Program-made: the position numbers and the translations under genes
Shown here: positions 44,722-54,198 of the stretch, piece after piece
How the letters are laid out: every line of letters begins with the position of its first letter
Position numbering within the stretch: the first letter of the stretch is position 1
The notes under the pieces: model-generated
What the model was told of the DNA's origin: nothing
The model's input: only the letters and a program-made list of their open reading frames with translations
Databases searched by the model: none
From: Rhodospirillales bacterium
GTDB taxonomy: Bacteria; Pseudomonadota; Alphaproteobacteria; ATCC43930; CGMCC-115725
Direction: 5' to 3'
Assembly: GCA_028288725.1 (NCBI GenBank)
Contig: JAQGIC010000133.1
Span: 1-64,000 of the forward strand
Length of the DNA: 64,000 bases

Positions 44722-45909
44722 TCAGGCCGGTGGCGGCCAGAACAGATCCGCGATCACGGTCAACCCGCCGAGTGCTGCCGCGTCGTGGTAGATGTACAGC
44801 ACACGCTCGCCCTGGAATCGTGCCTTGAGTTCGTCGGCCAGCACCCGGCGGTCGGTCGGCGACAGCGCCGGCAGATTGTTGGTGACGACCCGCCAGACCT
44901 CGCCGAACTGCTCCAGGAAATTGCGCGAGATCTCATCGCCGAAGGAATCGGCGATGATCAGCAGGCGCGGCCCCGGTTCCGGCCGCGTGTAGCGCTCGAG
45001 CACGAATTCGGCGCCCGGCGTCAGGCCGTCGATCGGGCCGCAGGCGGCACCCTCGCAGGTGCGGATGCCGACCGCGCGCGCGTCGGGCTCGCGGATCGCA
45101 TCGCTGGCCCCCATGCCGGGATTGAGCCCGTTCAAATCGGAATTCCGGCCCTTCGTCCGCAGCGGCAGGGTCAGCGTGCGCGGCAACTGCCAATGCCGCT
45201 CGGCCACATCCTCGGCCACGCGCACCGGCGCCTCGCCGGCCCAATGGAAATGATGGCGCGGGATCGGCTCGGACCCTGCTTTCAGGCCCAGCATCAGATC
45301 GATCGGATAGATCAGGTCCGGTCCGACATCGCTGGCGGCGACCAGTGCCGCGACGCGATCGACCGGCGGCCGGCGGCCGGCGCACGCCGTCGCGAACGGC
45401 TCGGGAATATCCTCGGGATAGAGCCGGGGTGCCGTCGGCACCAGCAGCAGGGCGGCATCGAGCCCGGCTGCGCGCACGCGCTCCAACCCGCGGACGATGA
45501 TGCCGGCACCGCGATCGATCGCGGCATCGTCGGCATCGGCACCGCACAGGCCGGTGATCAGCGTCGCCGGACCATCGTCGTGCCCGGCCAGGAACAGGCG
45601 GCCATGGCGACCGATGATGATGCGGGGCGTCGCGATTTCGCCGAACGCCTGCCAGCGCAGCCAATTGTTGATCCGCACCAGCGGCTGACGCAGGCCGAAC
45701 CGGTCCTTGAGCCAGCCGTCGATGGCATCGGGCAGATGCCGGGCCTGGTCGGGCGTGGCCGGCAGCGCCGGCATCGTCGCCAGCACCCGCCGCTCGTCCC
45801 GCTGCGGATCGGGCAGCAGGATCTGGAACAGCGCCGGGGCGGCGATCAGCAGGAAGAAGGCCGGGATGAACCAGCCGCGGCCCGCGAGCCTGCGCCACAA
45901 CCTCGTCAC
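44722..45909 (-). CDS. AlgJ/AlgX-like SGNH-fold acetyltransferase partner protein
   Basis: This 395-residue protein has one N-terminal membrane anchor (WFIPAFFLLIAAPALFQILL) and a periplasmic SGNH-hydrolase-like domain; LLIIADSFGDEISRNF carries the nucleophilic Ser of the DSF block and HFHWAGEAPVR has the family's His/Trp region. AlgJ/AlgX-type proteins transfer acetyl groups onto exopolysaccharide with an MBOAT partner. The MBOAT gene precedes it by four bases, so the two form a working pair. The polymer is unknown. Confidence 0.75.
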   Translation of the reverse strand: MTRLWRRLAGRGWFIPAFFLLIAAPALFQILLPDPQRDERRVLATMPALPATPDQARHLPDAIDGWLKDRFGLRQPLVRINNWLRWQAFGEIATPRIIIGRHGRLFLAGHDDGPATLITGLCGADADDAAIDRGAGIIVRGLERVRAAGLDAALLLVPTAPRLYPEDIPEPFATACAGRRPPVDRVAALVAASDVGPDLIYPIDLMLGLKAGSEPIPRHHFHWAGEAPVRVAEDVAERHWQLPRTLTLPLRTKGRNSDLNGLNPGMGASDAIREPDARAVGIRTCEGAACGPIDGLTPGAEFVLERYTRPEPGPRLLIIADSFGDEISRNFLEQFGEVWRVVTNNLPALSPTDRRVLADELKARFQGERVLYIYHDAAALGGLTVIADLFWPPPA

Positions 45910-45913
45910 GGGA

Positions 45914-47281
45914 TCAGAACCGGAAATAGATGAAAGGATTGTAGGTGCCGGCCGCCAGGTTGGCCGCCGACAGCACCAGCAACAGCAGGCAGGCCGCGTG
46001 ACCGGCCCAGGCGGGTAGCCGAAGCGGCCGGCCGTCGCGGGGCCAGACCGCCACGATGCTGCCGACGATCAGCGCCGTAGCGCAGCTGGCGGCAAGGTCG
46101 GGCATGGCGCCCGACGTTCCGCCCGCCATGGCCCGAAGCATGGCCGCCGTCCGTCCGAAATCCTCGGCCCGGAACGGGACCCATCCCACCACCACGACCA
46201 GGATCAGATAGGCATGGCGCAGCAGGGGCGGCAGGCGGACCAGCACGCGGGCGAGGCCGATCCGCTCCGCCACCAGAAAGGCGCCGTGATACAGCCCCCA
46301 AAGCGCGAAATTCCAGCTGGCGCCATGCCAGAGCCCGCACAGGAGAAACACGAGCGTGAGGTTGGCGCCGGTGCGCCAGGGCCCGCCGCGATTGCCGCCC
46401 AGCGGGATATAGAGATAGTCGCGAAACCAGGTCGAGAGCGTGATATGCCAGCGCCGCCAGAAATCCGTGACGGACCGGGCGGCATAGGGCCGGTTGAAGT
46501 TCGCCGGCAGCTCGAACCCGATCATGCGGCCGAGCCCGATCGCCATGTTGGAATAGCCGGCGAAATCGAAATAGATCTGCAGCGCATAGCCGGCGGCGGC
46601 GAGCCAGGCCGCCGCCGGCGACAGATCCGCCGGGGGCAGCGCGAACAGCCGGTCGACCGGGCCGGCCAGCGTGTTGGCCAGCAGCACCTTCTGGCCGAGG
46701 CCGATGGTGAAGCTTTCGATGCCGCGCGCCCAGAGCGCCGGCGTGACCGGGCGTCGGTCGACCCGGTCGGCGATCACCGCATAGCGCACGATCGGCCCGG
46801 CGACCAGCGGCGGGAACATCGCCTTGTACATGGCGAAGCGCAGCAAGCTGCGCTGCGGCACGACGATGCCGCGATGGATGTCGATCAGGTAGGAAATGCC
46901 CTGGAAGGTGAAGAAGGAGATGCCGAGCGGCAGGGCCACCTGCGGGATCTCGGGGGCGGCGAGCCCGACCAGCGGCGCCAGCGCCGCCCATTGGGCAACC
47001 AGAAATCCGGCATATTTATAGAACAACAGCAGCGCCAGATTGCCGGCCACGCCGAGGCCCAGCCAAAGCCGACGGTGCCGCCCCGACCGGCCGACCGCCA
47101 GGCCGAAGCCATAGTTCAACAGAATGCAGAACAGCAGCAGCGGCAGCCGGGTCGGATCGCCCCAGGCGTAGAACAGCAGGCTGGCCAGCAGCAGCACCAG
47201 ATTCGGCGCCGGCAGCAGATGGTAGGCCAGAAGAAACAGCGGCAGAAAATAGAACAGAAACGTGATCGAACTGAAAAGCAT
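45914..47281 (-). CDS. MBOAT-family O-acyltransferase (AlgI-like)
   Basis: This 455-residue polytopic inner-membrane protein has about ten to twelve helices. The conserved FWRRWHITLSTWFRDYLYIPLGGNR and the catalytic-His block CGLWHGASWNF identify the AlgI/DltB branch. It moves an acetyl group across the membrane for the adjacent AlgJ-like protein. The ATG at 47281 gives the usual MLFSSITFLFYFLP start. Confidence 0.9.
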   Translation of the reverse strand: MLFSSITFLFYFLPLFLLAYHLLPAPNLVLLLASLLFYAWGDPTRLPLLLFCILLNYGFGLAVGRSGRHRRLWLGLGVAGNLALLLFYKYAGFLVAQWAALAPLVGLAAPEIPQVALPLGISFFTFQGISYLIDIHRGIVVPQRSLLRFAMYKAMFPPLVAGPIVRYAVIADRVDRRPVTPALWARGIESFTIGLGQKVLLANTLAGPVDRLFALPPADLSPAAAWLAAAGYALQIYFDFAGYSNMAIGLGRMIGFELPANFNRPYAARSVTDFWRRWHITLSTWFRDYLYIPLGGNRGGPWRTGANLTLVFLLCGLWHGASWNFALWGLYHGAFLVAERIGLARVLVRLPPLLRHAYLILVVVVGWVPFRAEDFGRTAAMLRAMAGGTSGAMPDLAASCATALIVGSIVAVWPRDGRPLRLPAWAGHAACLLLLVLSAANLAAGTYNPFIYFRF

Positions 47282-47525
47282 AAGGCCGCCGCCGCTCCCA
47301 ACCGGTTTCGGGTCGAGCGGCAGCATGACGAAGCGAGGCGCCGGCCGAAACATCTTTCGCGCGCGTCCGGCGATTTGGCGCGCCGCCGAAGCCATGCCGT
47401 AACGACATTCCCGCTCGGCTTTACCCGGGTGCCGGGCGCTTATTTTTCCCTTGCGCGCGGTCGGTCGTCTCAGTAGTTTCCGGCTCCCGACGCTGGCGTT
47501 TCCGCCGCGGCCGGACCCGAATTTC

Positions 47526-47601
47526 GGGGTCATAGCTCAGTTGGTAGAGCGCTACAATGGCATTGTAGAGGTCTGCGGTTCGATTCCGCATGGCTCCACC
47601 A
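47526..47601 (+). tRNA. tRNA-Ala (GGC anticodon)
   Basis: A 76-nt tRNA with encoded CCA. The acceptor stem GGGGTCA/TGGCTCC contains the G3:U70 pair that defines alanine tRNAs. The anticodon stem-loop CTACA-ATGGCAT-TGTAG gives anticodon GGC, and the T loop is GGTTCGATTCC. The D arm (GCTCAGTTGGTAGAGC) is normal. Confidence 0.97.
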
Positions 47602-47609
47602 TATATATC

Positions 47610-47647
47610 AAGGGGTTAGCTGGCAACGGCTGACCCCTTTGATTTTT
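47610..47647 (+). terminator. Terminator after tRNA-Ala
   Basis: The stem AAGGGGT/ACCCCTT encloses a 16-nt loop with internal AGCTG/CGGCT pairing, followed by TTTGATTTTT. It lies eight bases after the tRNA CCA end. Confidence 0.75.
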
Positions 47648-48307
47648 CACGTAAGCATTGGGTAAGCAGCAGGCGGCGAACCGGGGCAAGCTCTGGGAAA
47701 TAAGATCGTCCGAACGGGAAGGGCAACTTGCCGCTTCCTTGGTCCGCTTAGCTCAGCCGACAATCACCTTCTTCGCCGCTTCCGATGCGACATCCACGAC
47801 GATCTTATAAAGTGTGCCCCCCAACAGCTTCGCCTGCCTTCTTGGTCACTCGTTTGAAACGGCTCGCAGCCAACTCGGTTTTTGGGGGTACCTTGGCGGG
47901 GCAAACAGCAGCAGCGAAGCCCTGCAAGGGCCGTACAGGGTGCGTCTGCTCCGGATAGCACCCAAACGATATGCGCTTTTAGGCGCACGGACGACGCCGC
48001 AGGGCGGAGGATGTCATTCAAAGGTAACGATAGATCCCGTCACGGACCTGATCGGCAAGTTACTCGCCTATGGTATGAATTCACCCGAAGCCGCCGGCCC
48101 CTGACATGCACGCGAACGTTAGAGACGGATGGACTTGCGACAGTCCGCTCTACGACGGCGAGACCAAAAACCGGACGTTCGTCTGGCGGCTCGATCGGGC
48201 CGATAGCAGAACGGTAGCTTTTAGGCGGTGGGAACGCCGAGGCGGACACATGAATGGCAGTTCCTGAGAACCAAACCGCTTCTTCACTAAATCTGGCATT
48301 TCATCAT

Positions 48308-48342
48308 ATTGACCGCATGCTGTCTTTTAGCATACGGTCAAT
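48308..48342. promoter_or_regulatory. 35-bp palindromic operator upstream of gentisate dioxygenase (site A)
   Basis: Arms ATTGACCGCATGCT (48308-48321) and AGCATACGGTCAAT (48329-48342) are inverted copies with one mismatch and a 7-bp spacer. The left arm matches the 13-mer ATTGRCMGMAYRC found at three further promoters in this block. It ends 36 bp before the GTG start. TTGACC could also serve as a -35 box. Confidence 0.75.
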
Positions 48343-48378
48343 CTATGGCCGGATCGAACCGGGCGTAAGGAGGAAGCG

Positions 48379-49432
48379 GTGGAGATCGACATGACCGCCT
48401 CATCGGGGGACCGGACGTCGGAACGCGAGGCGTTCTACGACCGCATCAGCACCAAGAATTTGACGCCGCTCTGGCTGTCGCTGGCCGAACTGGTGACGCC
48501 CGAACCACGTAGCCAGTGCCGGCCGGCGTCGTGGCAGTTCGCCGACATCCGTGCGGCGATGATGGAGGCCGGCGGCCTGATCACGGCCAAGGAGGCCGAG
48601 CGCCGCGTACTGGTTCTGGAGAACCCCGGTTTGCGCGGCCAGTCGAAGATCACCACCGATCTCTATGCCGGCGTCCAGCTGGTGCTGCCGGGCGAGGTGG
48701 CCCCCGCCCATCGCCATACCCAGACCGCATTGCGCTTTGTGCTGGAGGGCAGCGGCGCCTACACCGCCGTCGATGGCGAAAGGACCATCATGCACGAGGG
48801 TGATTTCATCATCACCCCGCCCATGACCTGGCATGATCACGGCAACGAGTCCGACGCGCCGATCTTCTGGCTGGATGGGCTCGATATCCCGGTCGTGCAG
48901 TTCCTGGACGCATCCTTCGCCGAGCATATGGGCGAGGATATGCAGCCGATCACAAAGCCGCTCGGCGACAGCGATTTCCGCTATGGCGCCAACCTGCTGC
49001 CGATCGACCAGGCGCGCGGCAGCGGCACCTCGCCGGTGTTCAACTATCCCTATGCCCGGACCCGCGAGGCGTTGGAACGCATGCGCCGAGCCGAGGCGTG
49101 GGACCCGTGCCACGGGCTGAAGATGCGCTTCAGCAATCCGGTGTCCGGCGGCCATGCCATGGCTACCATGGGCACCTTCATCCAGCTGCTGCCCAAGGAT
49201 TTTTCCACCTCGGCCTATCGCTCGACCGACGCCACCATCTTTGCGCCCATCGAGGGCCGGGGCCGGACCTTCATCGGCGATGATTTCGTGGTCGACTGGC
49301 AGAAGCGCGACGTCTTCGTGGTGCCCAGCTGGAAGAAAGTCCGGCACGAGGCGGCAGAGGACAGCGTGCTGTTCTCCTTCTCCGACCGACCGATCCAAGA
49401 AGCCCTCAATCTTTTCCGGGAAGACCGCGGCA

Positions 49433-49440
<8 letters not shown>
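48379..49440 (+). CDS. Gentisate 1,2-dioxygenase
   Basis: This 353-residue bicupin, Fe(II)-dependent ring-cleaving enzyme converts gentisate to maleylpyruvate. Iron ligands are in the N-terminal cupin: PAHRHTQTALRFVLEG (His111, His113) with WHDHG (His152/154) downstream. The second cupin is in the C-terminal half. A GTG start is supported by AAGGAGGA five bases upstream; an ATG at 48391 is possible. It overlaps the fumarylpyruvate hydrolase gene by eight bases. Expression is probably controlled from the palindrome at 48308-48342. Confidence 0.92.
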
Positions 49441-50140
<700 letters not shown>

Positions 50141-50214
50141 TCGGTGATCACAAATCATAATCCGGGGCGGGCGCGCCGACAGGGCGCCGACCGCGGCCTT
50201 AGACGAGGGAACGA

Positions 50215-51423
50215 ATGATGACGGATGCCAGCAAACCCTTCCTGATCGCCGGCGCCGGCATCGGCGGTCTGGCCGCCGCTCTCGGCCTGGCGCGCAAGGG
50301 CCAGCGCAGCATCGTGCTGGAGAAGGCGCCGCAGCTGGGCGAGCTCGGTGCCGGCATCCAACTGGGGCCGAACGCGTTTCATTCGTTCGATCAGCTGGGC
50401 GTCGGCGATGCCGCCCGCGCGATGGCGGTCTATATCGACCAGTTGCGCCTGATGGATGCGCTGACCGCCGAGGAGATCACCCGCATCCCCCTCGACGAAC
50501 CGTTCCGCCAGCGCTTCGGCAATCCTTATGCGGTGGTCCATCGCGGCGATCTGCACGGCGTGTTCCTGCGGGGCTGTCTGGCCCACGAACTGATCGAGAT
50601 CCGCACGTCCAGCGAGGTCGTGGGTTACGAGCAGGACGCATCGAGCGTCACCGCCCGGATCGCCGATGGGACCGCCGTCACCGGCACGGCGCTGATCGGC
50701 GCCGACGGGCTCTGGTCGAACATTCGGCGCCAACTGGTCAAGGACGGCGCGCCGCGCGTGTCGGGGCACACGACCTATCGCTCGGTCATCCCGACCGAGC
50801 AGATGCCCGAGGATCTGCGCTGGAACGCGGCCACGCTCTGGGCCGGCCCCAAATGCCATATCGTGCATTACCCGCTGTCGGACTGGAAGCTGTTCAACCT
50901 GGTCGTGACCTTCCACAACGACGCGCCGGAGCCGGTCGCGGGGAAGTCCGTGTCGGAGGAAGAGGTCCGCGCCGGCTTCGAGCATATCCACCCGAAGGCG
51001 CGCGACATCATCAGGCACGGCAAGAACTGGAAGCTGTGGGTGCTGTGCGACCGCGAGCCGATCGAGAACTGGGTCGATGGCCGCGTGGCCCTGCTGGGCG
51101 ATGCCGCCCATCCGATGATGCAGTATTTCGCCCAGGGCGCCTGCATGGCGCTGGAGGACGCGGTCTGCCTGGCCGACAAGGTCGCCAACTTCGACCGGGT
51201 CGAGACGGCGCTGGAGCAATATCGCCAGCAGCGGGTGCTGCGCACGGCACGGGTGCAACTGCAATCGCGCGCGATCGGCGACCATATCTATCATCCGGCC
51301 GGCGCTCACGCACAGCTGCGCAACGCCATCCTCGGCGCCAAGTCGCCGGAGCAGATGTACAACGACCTGGCCTGGCTTTACGGGGGGAGCGGGCTCGACA
51401 GCAGCCCGGTGGCGGCGGCTTAG
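50215..51423 (+). CDS. 3-hydroxybenzoate 6-monooxygenase (FAD-dependent)
   Basis: This 402-residue class A flavin hydroxylase has the FAD fingerprint FLIAGAGIGGLAAALGLARKG, the DG motif ALIGADGLWSNIRR and GD motif VALLGDAAHPM. The sequence YFAQGACMALEDAVCLA after it is distinctive of 3-hydroxybenzoate 6-hydroxylases (NagX/MhbM/XlnD) as opposed to salicylate 1-hydroxylase. Product is gentisate, used by the enzymes just upstream. The ATG follows GACGAGGGAACGA. Salicylate 5-hydroxylation is not its family's chemistry. Confidence 0.88.
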   Translation: MMTDASKPFLIAGAGIGGLAAALGLARKGQRSIVLEKAPQLGELGAGIQLGPNAFHSFDQLGVGDAARAMAVYIDQLRLMDALTAEEITRIPLDEPFRQRFGNPYAVVHRGDLHGVFLRGCLAHELIEIRTSSEVVGYEQDASSVTARIADGTAVTGTALIGADGLWSNIRRQLVKDGAPRVSGHTTYRSVIPTEQMPEDLRWNAATLWAGPKCHIVHYPLSDWKLFNLVVTFHNDAPEPVAGKSVSEEEVRAGFEHIHPKARDIIRHGKNWKLWVLCDREPIENWVDGRVALLGDAAHPMMQYFAQGACMALEDAVCLADKVANFDRVETALEQYRQQRVLRTARVQLQSRAIGDHIYHPAGAHAQLRNAILGAKSPEQMYNDLAWLYGGSGLDSSPVAAA

Positions 51424-51899
51424 TCGCCGGCGGCCACTTCCTCCAGACGGCGAAGGGGAGCGCTGGTGACGTCATTATTCACCTGGCCCATCCGATCCAG
51501 CAACCGAACGAAGATCTCGCGCTCGTCTTTGGTCAGCGGGGCCATGATGCGTTCCTGCACCCGTTCGACCAGCGGCGTGATCTTGCGCAGCAGTTCGCGA
51601 CCCTGGTCCGACAGAAACAACAGTTTTTGCCGCCGGTCCTCGGCGCCCGCCTTGCGGGTGACGAGGCCTCGGGTTTCCAGCCGCTCGATGACGTTGCCGA
51701 TCGTGGAACGGTCGAAGGCGATCAGGGCCGACAGACGGGTCGCGTCCACACCGGGACGCTCCTCGATCGCGACCAGGGCGGAATATTGGACAGGAGTGAC
51801 GTTGTAATCCGCGCATTCGTTCACGAACAAGGCCCAGGAAATCTGGTGCGCGCGGCGGATCAGATGCCCCGGCTTCGCATAGAGATCTCTAAGGGACAT
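51420..51899 (-). CDS. MarR-family transcriptional regulator
   Basis: This 159-residue winged-helix regulator has VTPVQYSALVAIEERPGVDATRLSALIAFDRSTIGNVIERLETRGLVTRK, then the wing GAEDRRQKLLFLSDQG. It is embedded in the gentisate block, convergent with the hydroxylase gene and divergent from the SDR gene, the usual position of aromatic-acid-responsive MarR repressors. The frame is open upstream to 52121, but MSLRDLYAKPG at 51899 is the natural start. It may bind the ATTGRCMGMAYRC motif. Confidence 0.9.
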   Translation of the reverse strand: MSLRDLYAKPGHLIRRAHQISWALFVNECADYNVTPVQYSALVAIEERPGVDATRLSALIAFDRSTIGNVIERLETRGLVTRKAGAEDRRQKLLFLSDQGRELLRKITPLVERVQERIMAPLTKDEREIFVRLLDRMGQVNNDVTSAPLRRLEEVAAGD

Positions 51900-52093
51900 G
51901 ACGACGGACTCCAGCGTGTGGCGGCCGAGCGGCGACCGCTCAGGGAAGATTGGCAGAATACTGTACGATAGCGAGCGTTTTTTGACTTCCGACGATCCAG
52001 CGGCTGCGGCACGGCTTCGTTCACGGGAAGAAAGCGCAGGGCGATCAACGAGATTGATGGCCTGCCGGCATCGAAAAGACAAGGGAGAGAAAA
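51900..52093. promoter_or_regulatory. Divergent MarR/SDR control region (site B)
   Basis: Contains ATTGGCAGAATAC at 51949-51961, a copy of the motif shared with three other promoters in this block, and an inverted repeat ATCAA-N5-TTGAT at 52044-52058 just ahead of the SDR ribosome-binding site (AAGGGAGAG). Either could be the MarR operator. Confidence 0.55.
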
Positions 52094-52891
52094 ATGGGTC
52101 GCCTTGAAGGAAAAGTCGCAATCATCACCGGCGGCGCGCGGGGCCAGGGCGAGATCGAGGCCCGGATGTTCGTCCGGGAAGGCGCTGCCGTCGCCATTTG
52201 CGACGTGCTCGACGAGCCCGGCGAAGCGGTCGCGAAGTCGATCCAGGCCGAGGGTGGCGAAGCGCGCTATTTCCATCTCGATGTGACCCAGCAGGCGGAC
52301 TGGGAACGGGTCGTTGGCGAGGTCGTCAAATGGAAGGGACGCCTGACCACTCTGGTCAATAATGCCGGCATACTCAACCGGACCGGGACGATCGGCACAC
52401 CGCTCGACCATTGGAACAGGGTTCTGGCCGTCAACCTGACCGGCGCGTTTCTCGGGCTGCAGACGACCGCGCCGGCCATGCGCGAATCCGGGGGCGGCGC
52501 CGTGGTCAATATCGCCTCGGTCGCAGCCCACGCCGGACACAACGATCCGGCCTATAGCTCGACCAAGGCGGGGCTGCTGGGGCTGACGCGCAGCGCGGCC
52601 ATGGAGTTCATCGACTGGAACATCCGGGTCAATGCGATCTGCCCGGGTATCATCGTGACCGGCCTCAATGCCGGCGGCGCCCATCTCGAGCCGTGGCGTC
52701 GGGGGACCCCGATGGGCCGGTACGGCACGATCGAGGAAGCCGCGAACGTCGTGCTCTTCCTCGCGTCGGACGAGGCGAGCTTCATCACCGGGGAGGACAT
52801 CGCGGTCGATGGCGGATTCAAGGCCGGTGGTGCCGCGCGGCGGATCTCGATCGAGGCCGGCATCGACCTGACCGCATCTCCGGCCCGGTGA
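52094..52891 (+). CDS. Short-chain dehydrogenase/reductase, hydroxysteroid-dehydrogenase-like
   Basis: This 265-residue classical SDR has IITGGARGQGEIEAR (about 10-24), NNAGILNRTG, catalytic Ser in NIASVAAHAG and Tyr-x3-Lys in AYSSTKAG. The GGARGQG form is typical of the 3alpha/20beta-hydroxysteroid and cyclic-alcohol dehydrogenase branch. In this cluster it would oxidise a ring hydroxyl to a ketone, setting up the substrate for the nearby flavin desaturases. Substrate inferred only. Confidence 0.87.
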   Translation: MGRLEGKVAIITGGARGQGEIEARMFVREGAAVAICDVLDEPGEAVAKSIQAEGGEARYFHLDVTQQADWERVVGEVVKWKGRLTTLVNNAGILNRTGTIGTPLDHWNRVLAVNLTGAFLGLQTTAPAMRESGGGAVVNIASVAAHAGHNDPAYSSTKAGLLGLTRSAAMEFIDWNIRVNAICPGIIVTGLNAGGAHLEPWRRGTPMGRYGTIEEAANVVLFLASDEASFITGEDIAVDGGFKAGGAARRISIEAGIDLTASPAR

Positions 52892-52896
52892 CAGCC

Positions 52897-54033
52897 ATGA
52901 CCGCCCCGCTGTTGTTCACGCCGCTCACCTTGTGCGGCGTGGAACTGCCCAATCGGATCGTGGTCTCGCCGATGTGCCAATATTCGGCGATCGACGGGAT
53001 GGCGAATGATTGGCACCTGGTGCATCTCGGCAAGTTCGCCCAGGGCGGGGCCGGCACGGTGTTCGTCGAGGCGACGGCGGTCCGGGCCGACGGCCGGATC
53101 ACGCATGGGGATCTCGGCCTCTGGTCGGACGAGCAGATCATCCCGCTGCGCCGGATCGCGGACTTTCTCGTCGGCCAGGGTTCGATCCCGGCGATTCAGC
53201 TCGGCCATGCCGGCCGGAAGGCCAGCACGCAACGGCCCTGGTACGGCAATGGTCCGCTGGGGCCGGAGGATATGGCGCGCGGCGACAATTCCTGGGCGGT
53301 TGTGGCACCGAGCCCTATGCCGACGGACAGCGGCTGGCTCATGCCCACCGAATTGACCGTCGCCGATCTCGATGGCCTGTGCGATGCGTGGAAGTCCGCC
53401 ACGCTGCGCGCGCTCGAAGCGGGCTTCCAGGTCATCGAGATTCATGCCGCCCACGGCTATCTGCTGCACGAATTCCTGTCGCCGCTGTCCAACTTTCGCA
53501 CGGACGCCTATGGCGGCGAAATCGAGGGCCGGATGCGCTTCCCGCTCGAGGTCGTGGAGGCCGTTCGGTGTGTGCTGCCGAAAGACCTGCCGCTGTTCGT
53601 CCGCATCTCCGCCATCGATGGGGTGGATGGGGGCTGGTCGCTTGACGATTCGGGCGTATTCGCCCGCGCGCTGAAGGTGCGCGGGGTCGATGTCGTCGAT
53701 TGCTCGTCCGGCGGTGTCGGCGGACCGGTGACGGCCGCCCGCATCCCACGCGGGCCCGGCTTCCAGGTACCCTTCGCCGCCAGCGTCCGGAAAGCCGCCG
53801 ACGTCAGGACAATGGCGGTCGGACTGATCCTCGATGGGCAGCAAGCCGAAGACGCTCTTCAAAGCGAGCAGGCCGATCTGATCGCCATCGGTCGCGAGGT
53901 CCTGTTCAACCCGAACTGGCCGGTGCAGGCGCGCGCTGCGCTTGGGATCGAGGGCTCGGAGAATTGGACGAATTGGCCGGCGCAATATGGCTGGTGGCTG
54001 GAACGCCGTGAGCGGATCTTGCGCCGCTCGTAA
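52897..54033 (+). CDS. Old-Yellow-Enzyme-family NADH:flavin oxidoreductase (YqjM-like)
   Basis: This 378-residue FMN TIM barrel has the YqjM-class signature SPMCQYSA near residue 26, the substrate-binding histidine pair in EIHAAHGYLLHEFLSPLSNFRTDAYGG, and VRISAIDG. It reduces, or in reverse desaturates, alpha,beta-unsaturated ketones. It begins five bases after the SDR gene. Members that dehydrogenate cyclohexanone-type rings exist, so it may take part in ring aromatisation here. Confidence 0.9.
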   Translation: MTAPLLFTPLTLCGVELPNRIVVSPMCQYSAIDGMANDWHLVHLGKFAQGGAGTVFVEATAVRADGRITHGDLGLWSDEQIIPLRRIADFLVGQGSIPAIQLGHAGRKASTQRPWYGNGPLGPEDMARGDNSWAVVAPSPMPTDSGWLMPTELTVADLDGLCDAWKSATLRALEAGFQVIEIHAAHGYLLHEFLSPLSNFRTDAYGGEIEGRMRFPLEVVEAVRCVLPKDLPLFVRISAIDGVDGGWSLDDSGVFARALKVRGVDVVDCSSGGVGGPVTAARIPRGPGFQVPFAASVRKAADVRTMAVGLILDGQQAEDALQSEQADLIAIGREVLFNPNWPVQARAALGIEGSENWTNWPAQYGWWLERRERILRRS

Positions 54034-54091
54034 GCCAACGCGGAAAAAGCCAGGCGGGGCCGGCCTCAAGCCATCGATCTCGAATATCTAA

Positions 54092-54104
54092 ATTGACAGA
54101 ACAC
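54092..54104. promoter_or_regulatory. Shared 13-mer upstream of the GST-like isomerase (site C)
   Basis: ATTGACAGAACAC matches ATTGRCMGMAYRC and lies about 95 bp before the ATG at 54199, in an AT-rich gap after the OYE gene. It includes a consensus -35 hexamer (TTGACA). Confidence 0.55.
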
Positions 54105-54198
54105 ATACTAAGAGTAGCCTATTTAAAAGCGGTGCGATCGGCAAATCGAAACAGGGGAGGCGAACCAGGCCGCGGGCGGTCCGGTTCGAAAGCGAGAA

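Larger units (their letters stand above)
47602..48378. other. ~0.78-kb apparently non-coding, possibly degraded, region after tRNA-Ala
   Basis: A terminator-like hairpin (AAGGGGT/ACCCCTT, 47610-47639, followed by GATTTTT) ends the tRNA transcript. Two GTAAGCA repeats (47651-47657, 47662-47668) are one helical turn apart. The rest has several short overlapping frames on both strands, none with recognisable homology or consistent coding character, and lower GC than average. It may be residue of an integration event at the tRNA. The last part holds the operator-like palindrome at 48308-48342. Confidence 0.55.

Noticed and set aside
47764-48249. Several overlapping 70-110-codon frames on both strands after tRNA-Ala
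   Set aside because: None has a good start, consistent codon use or recognisable domain; treated as degraded or non-coding DNA.
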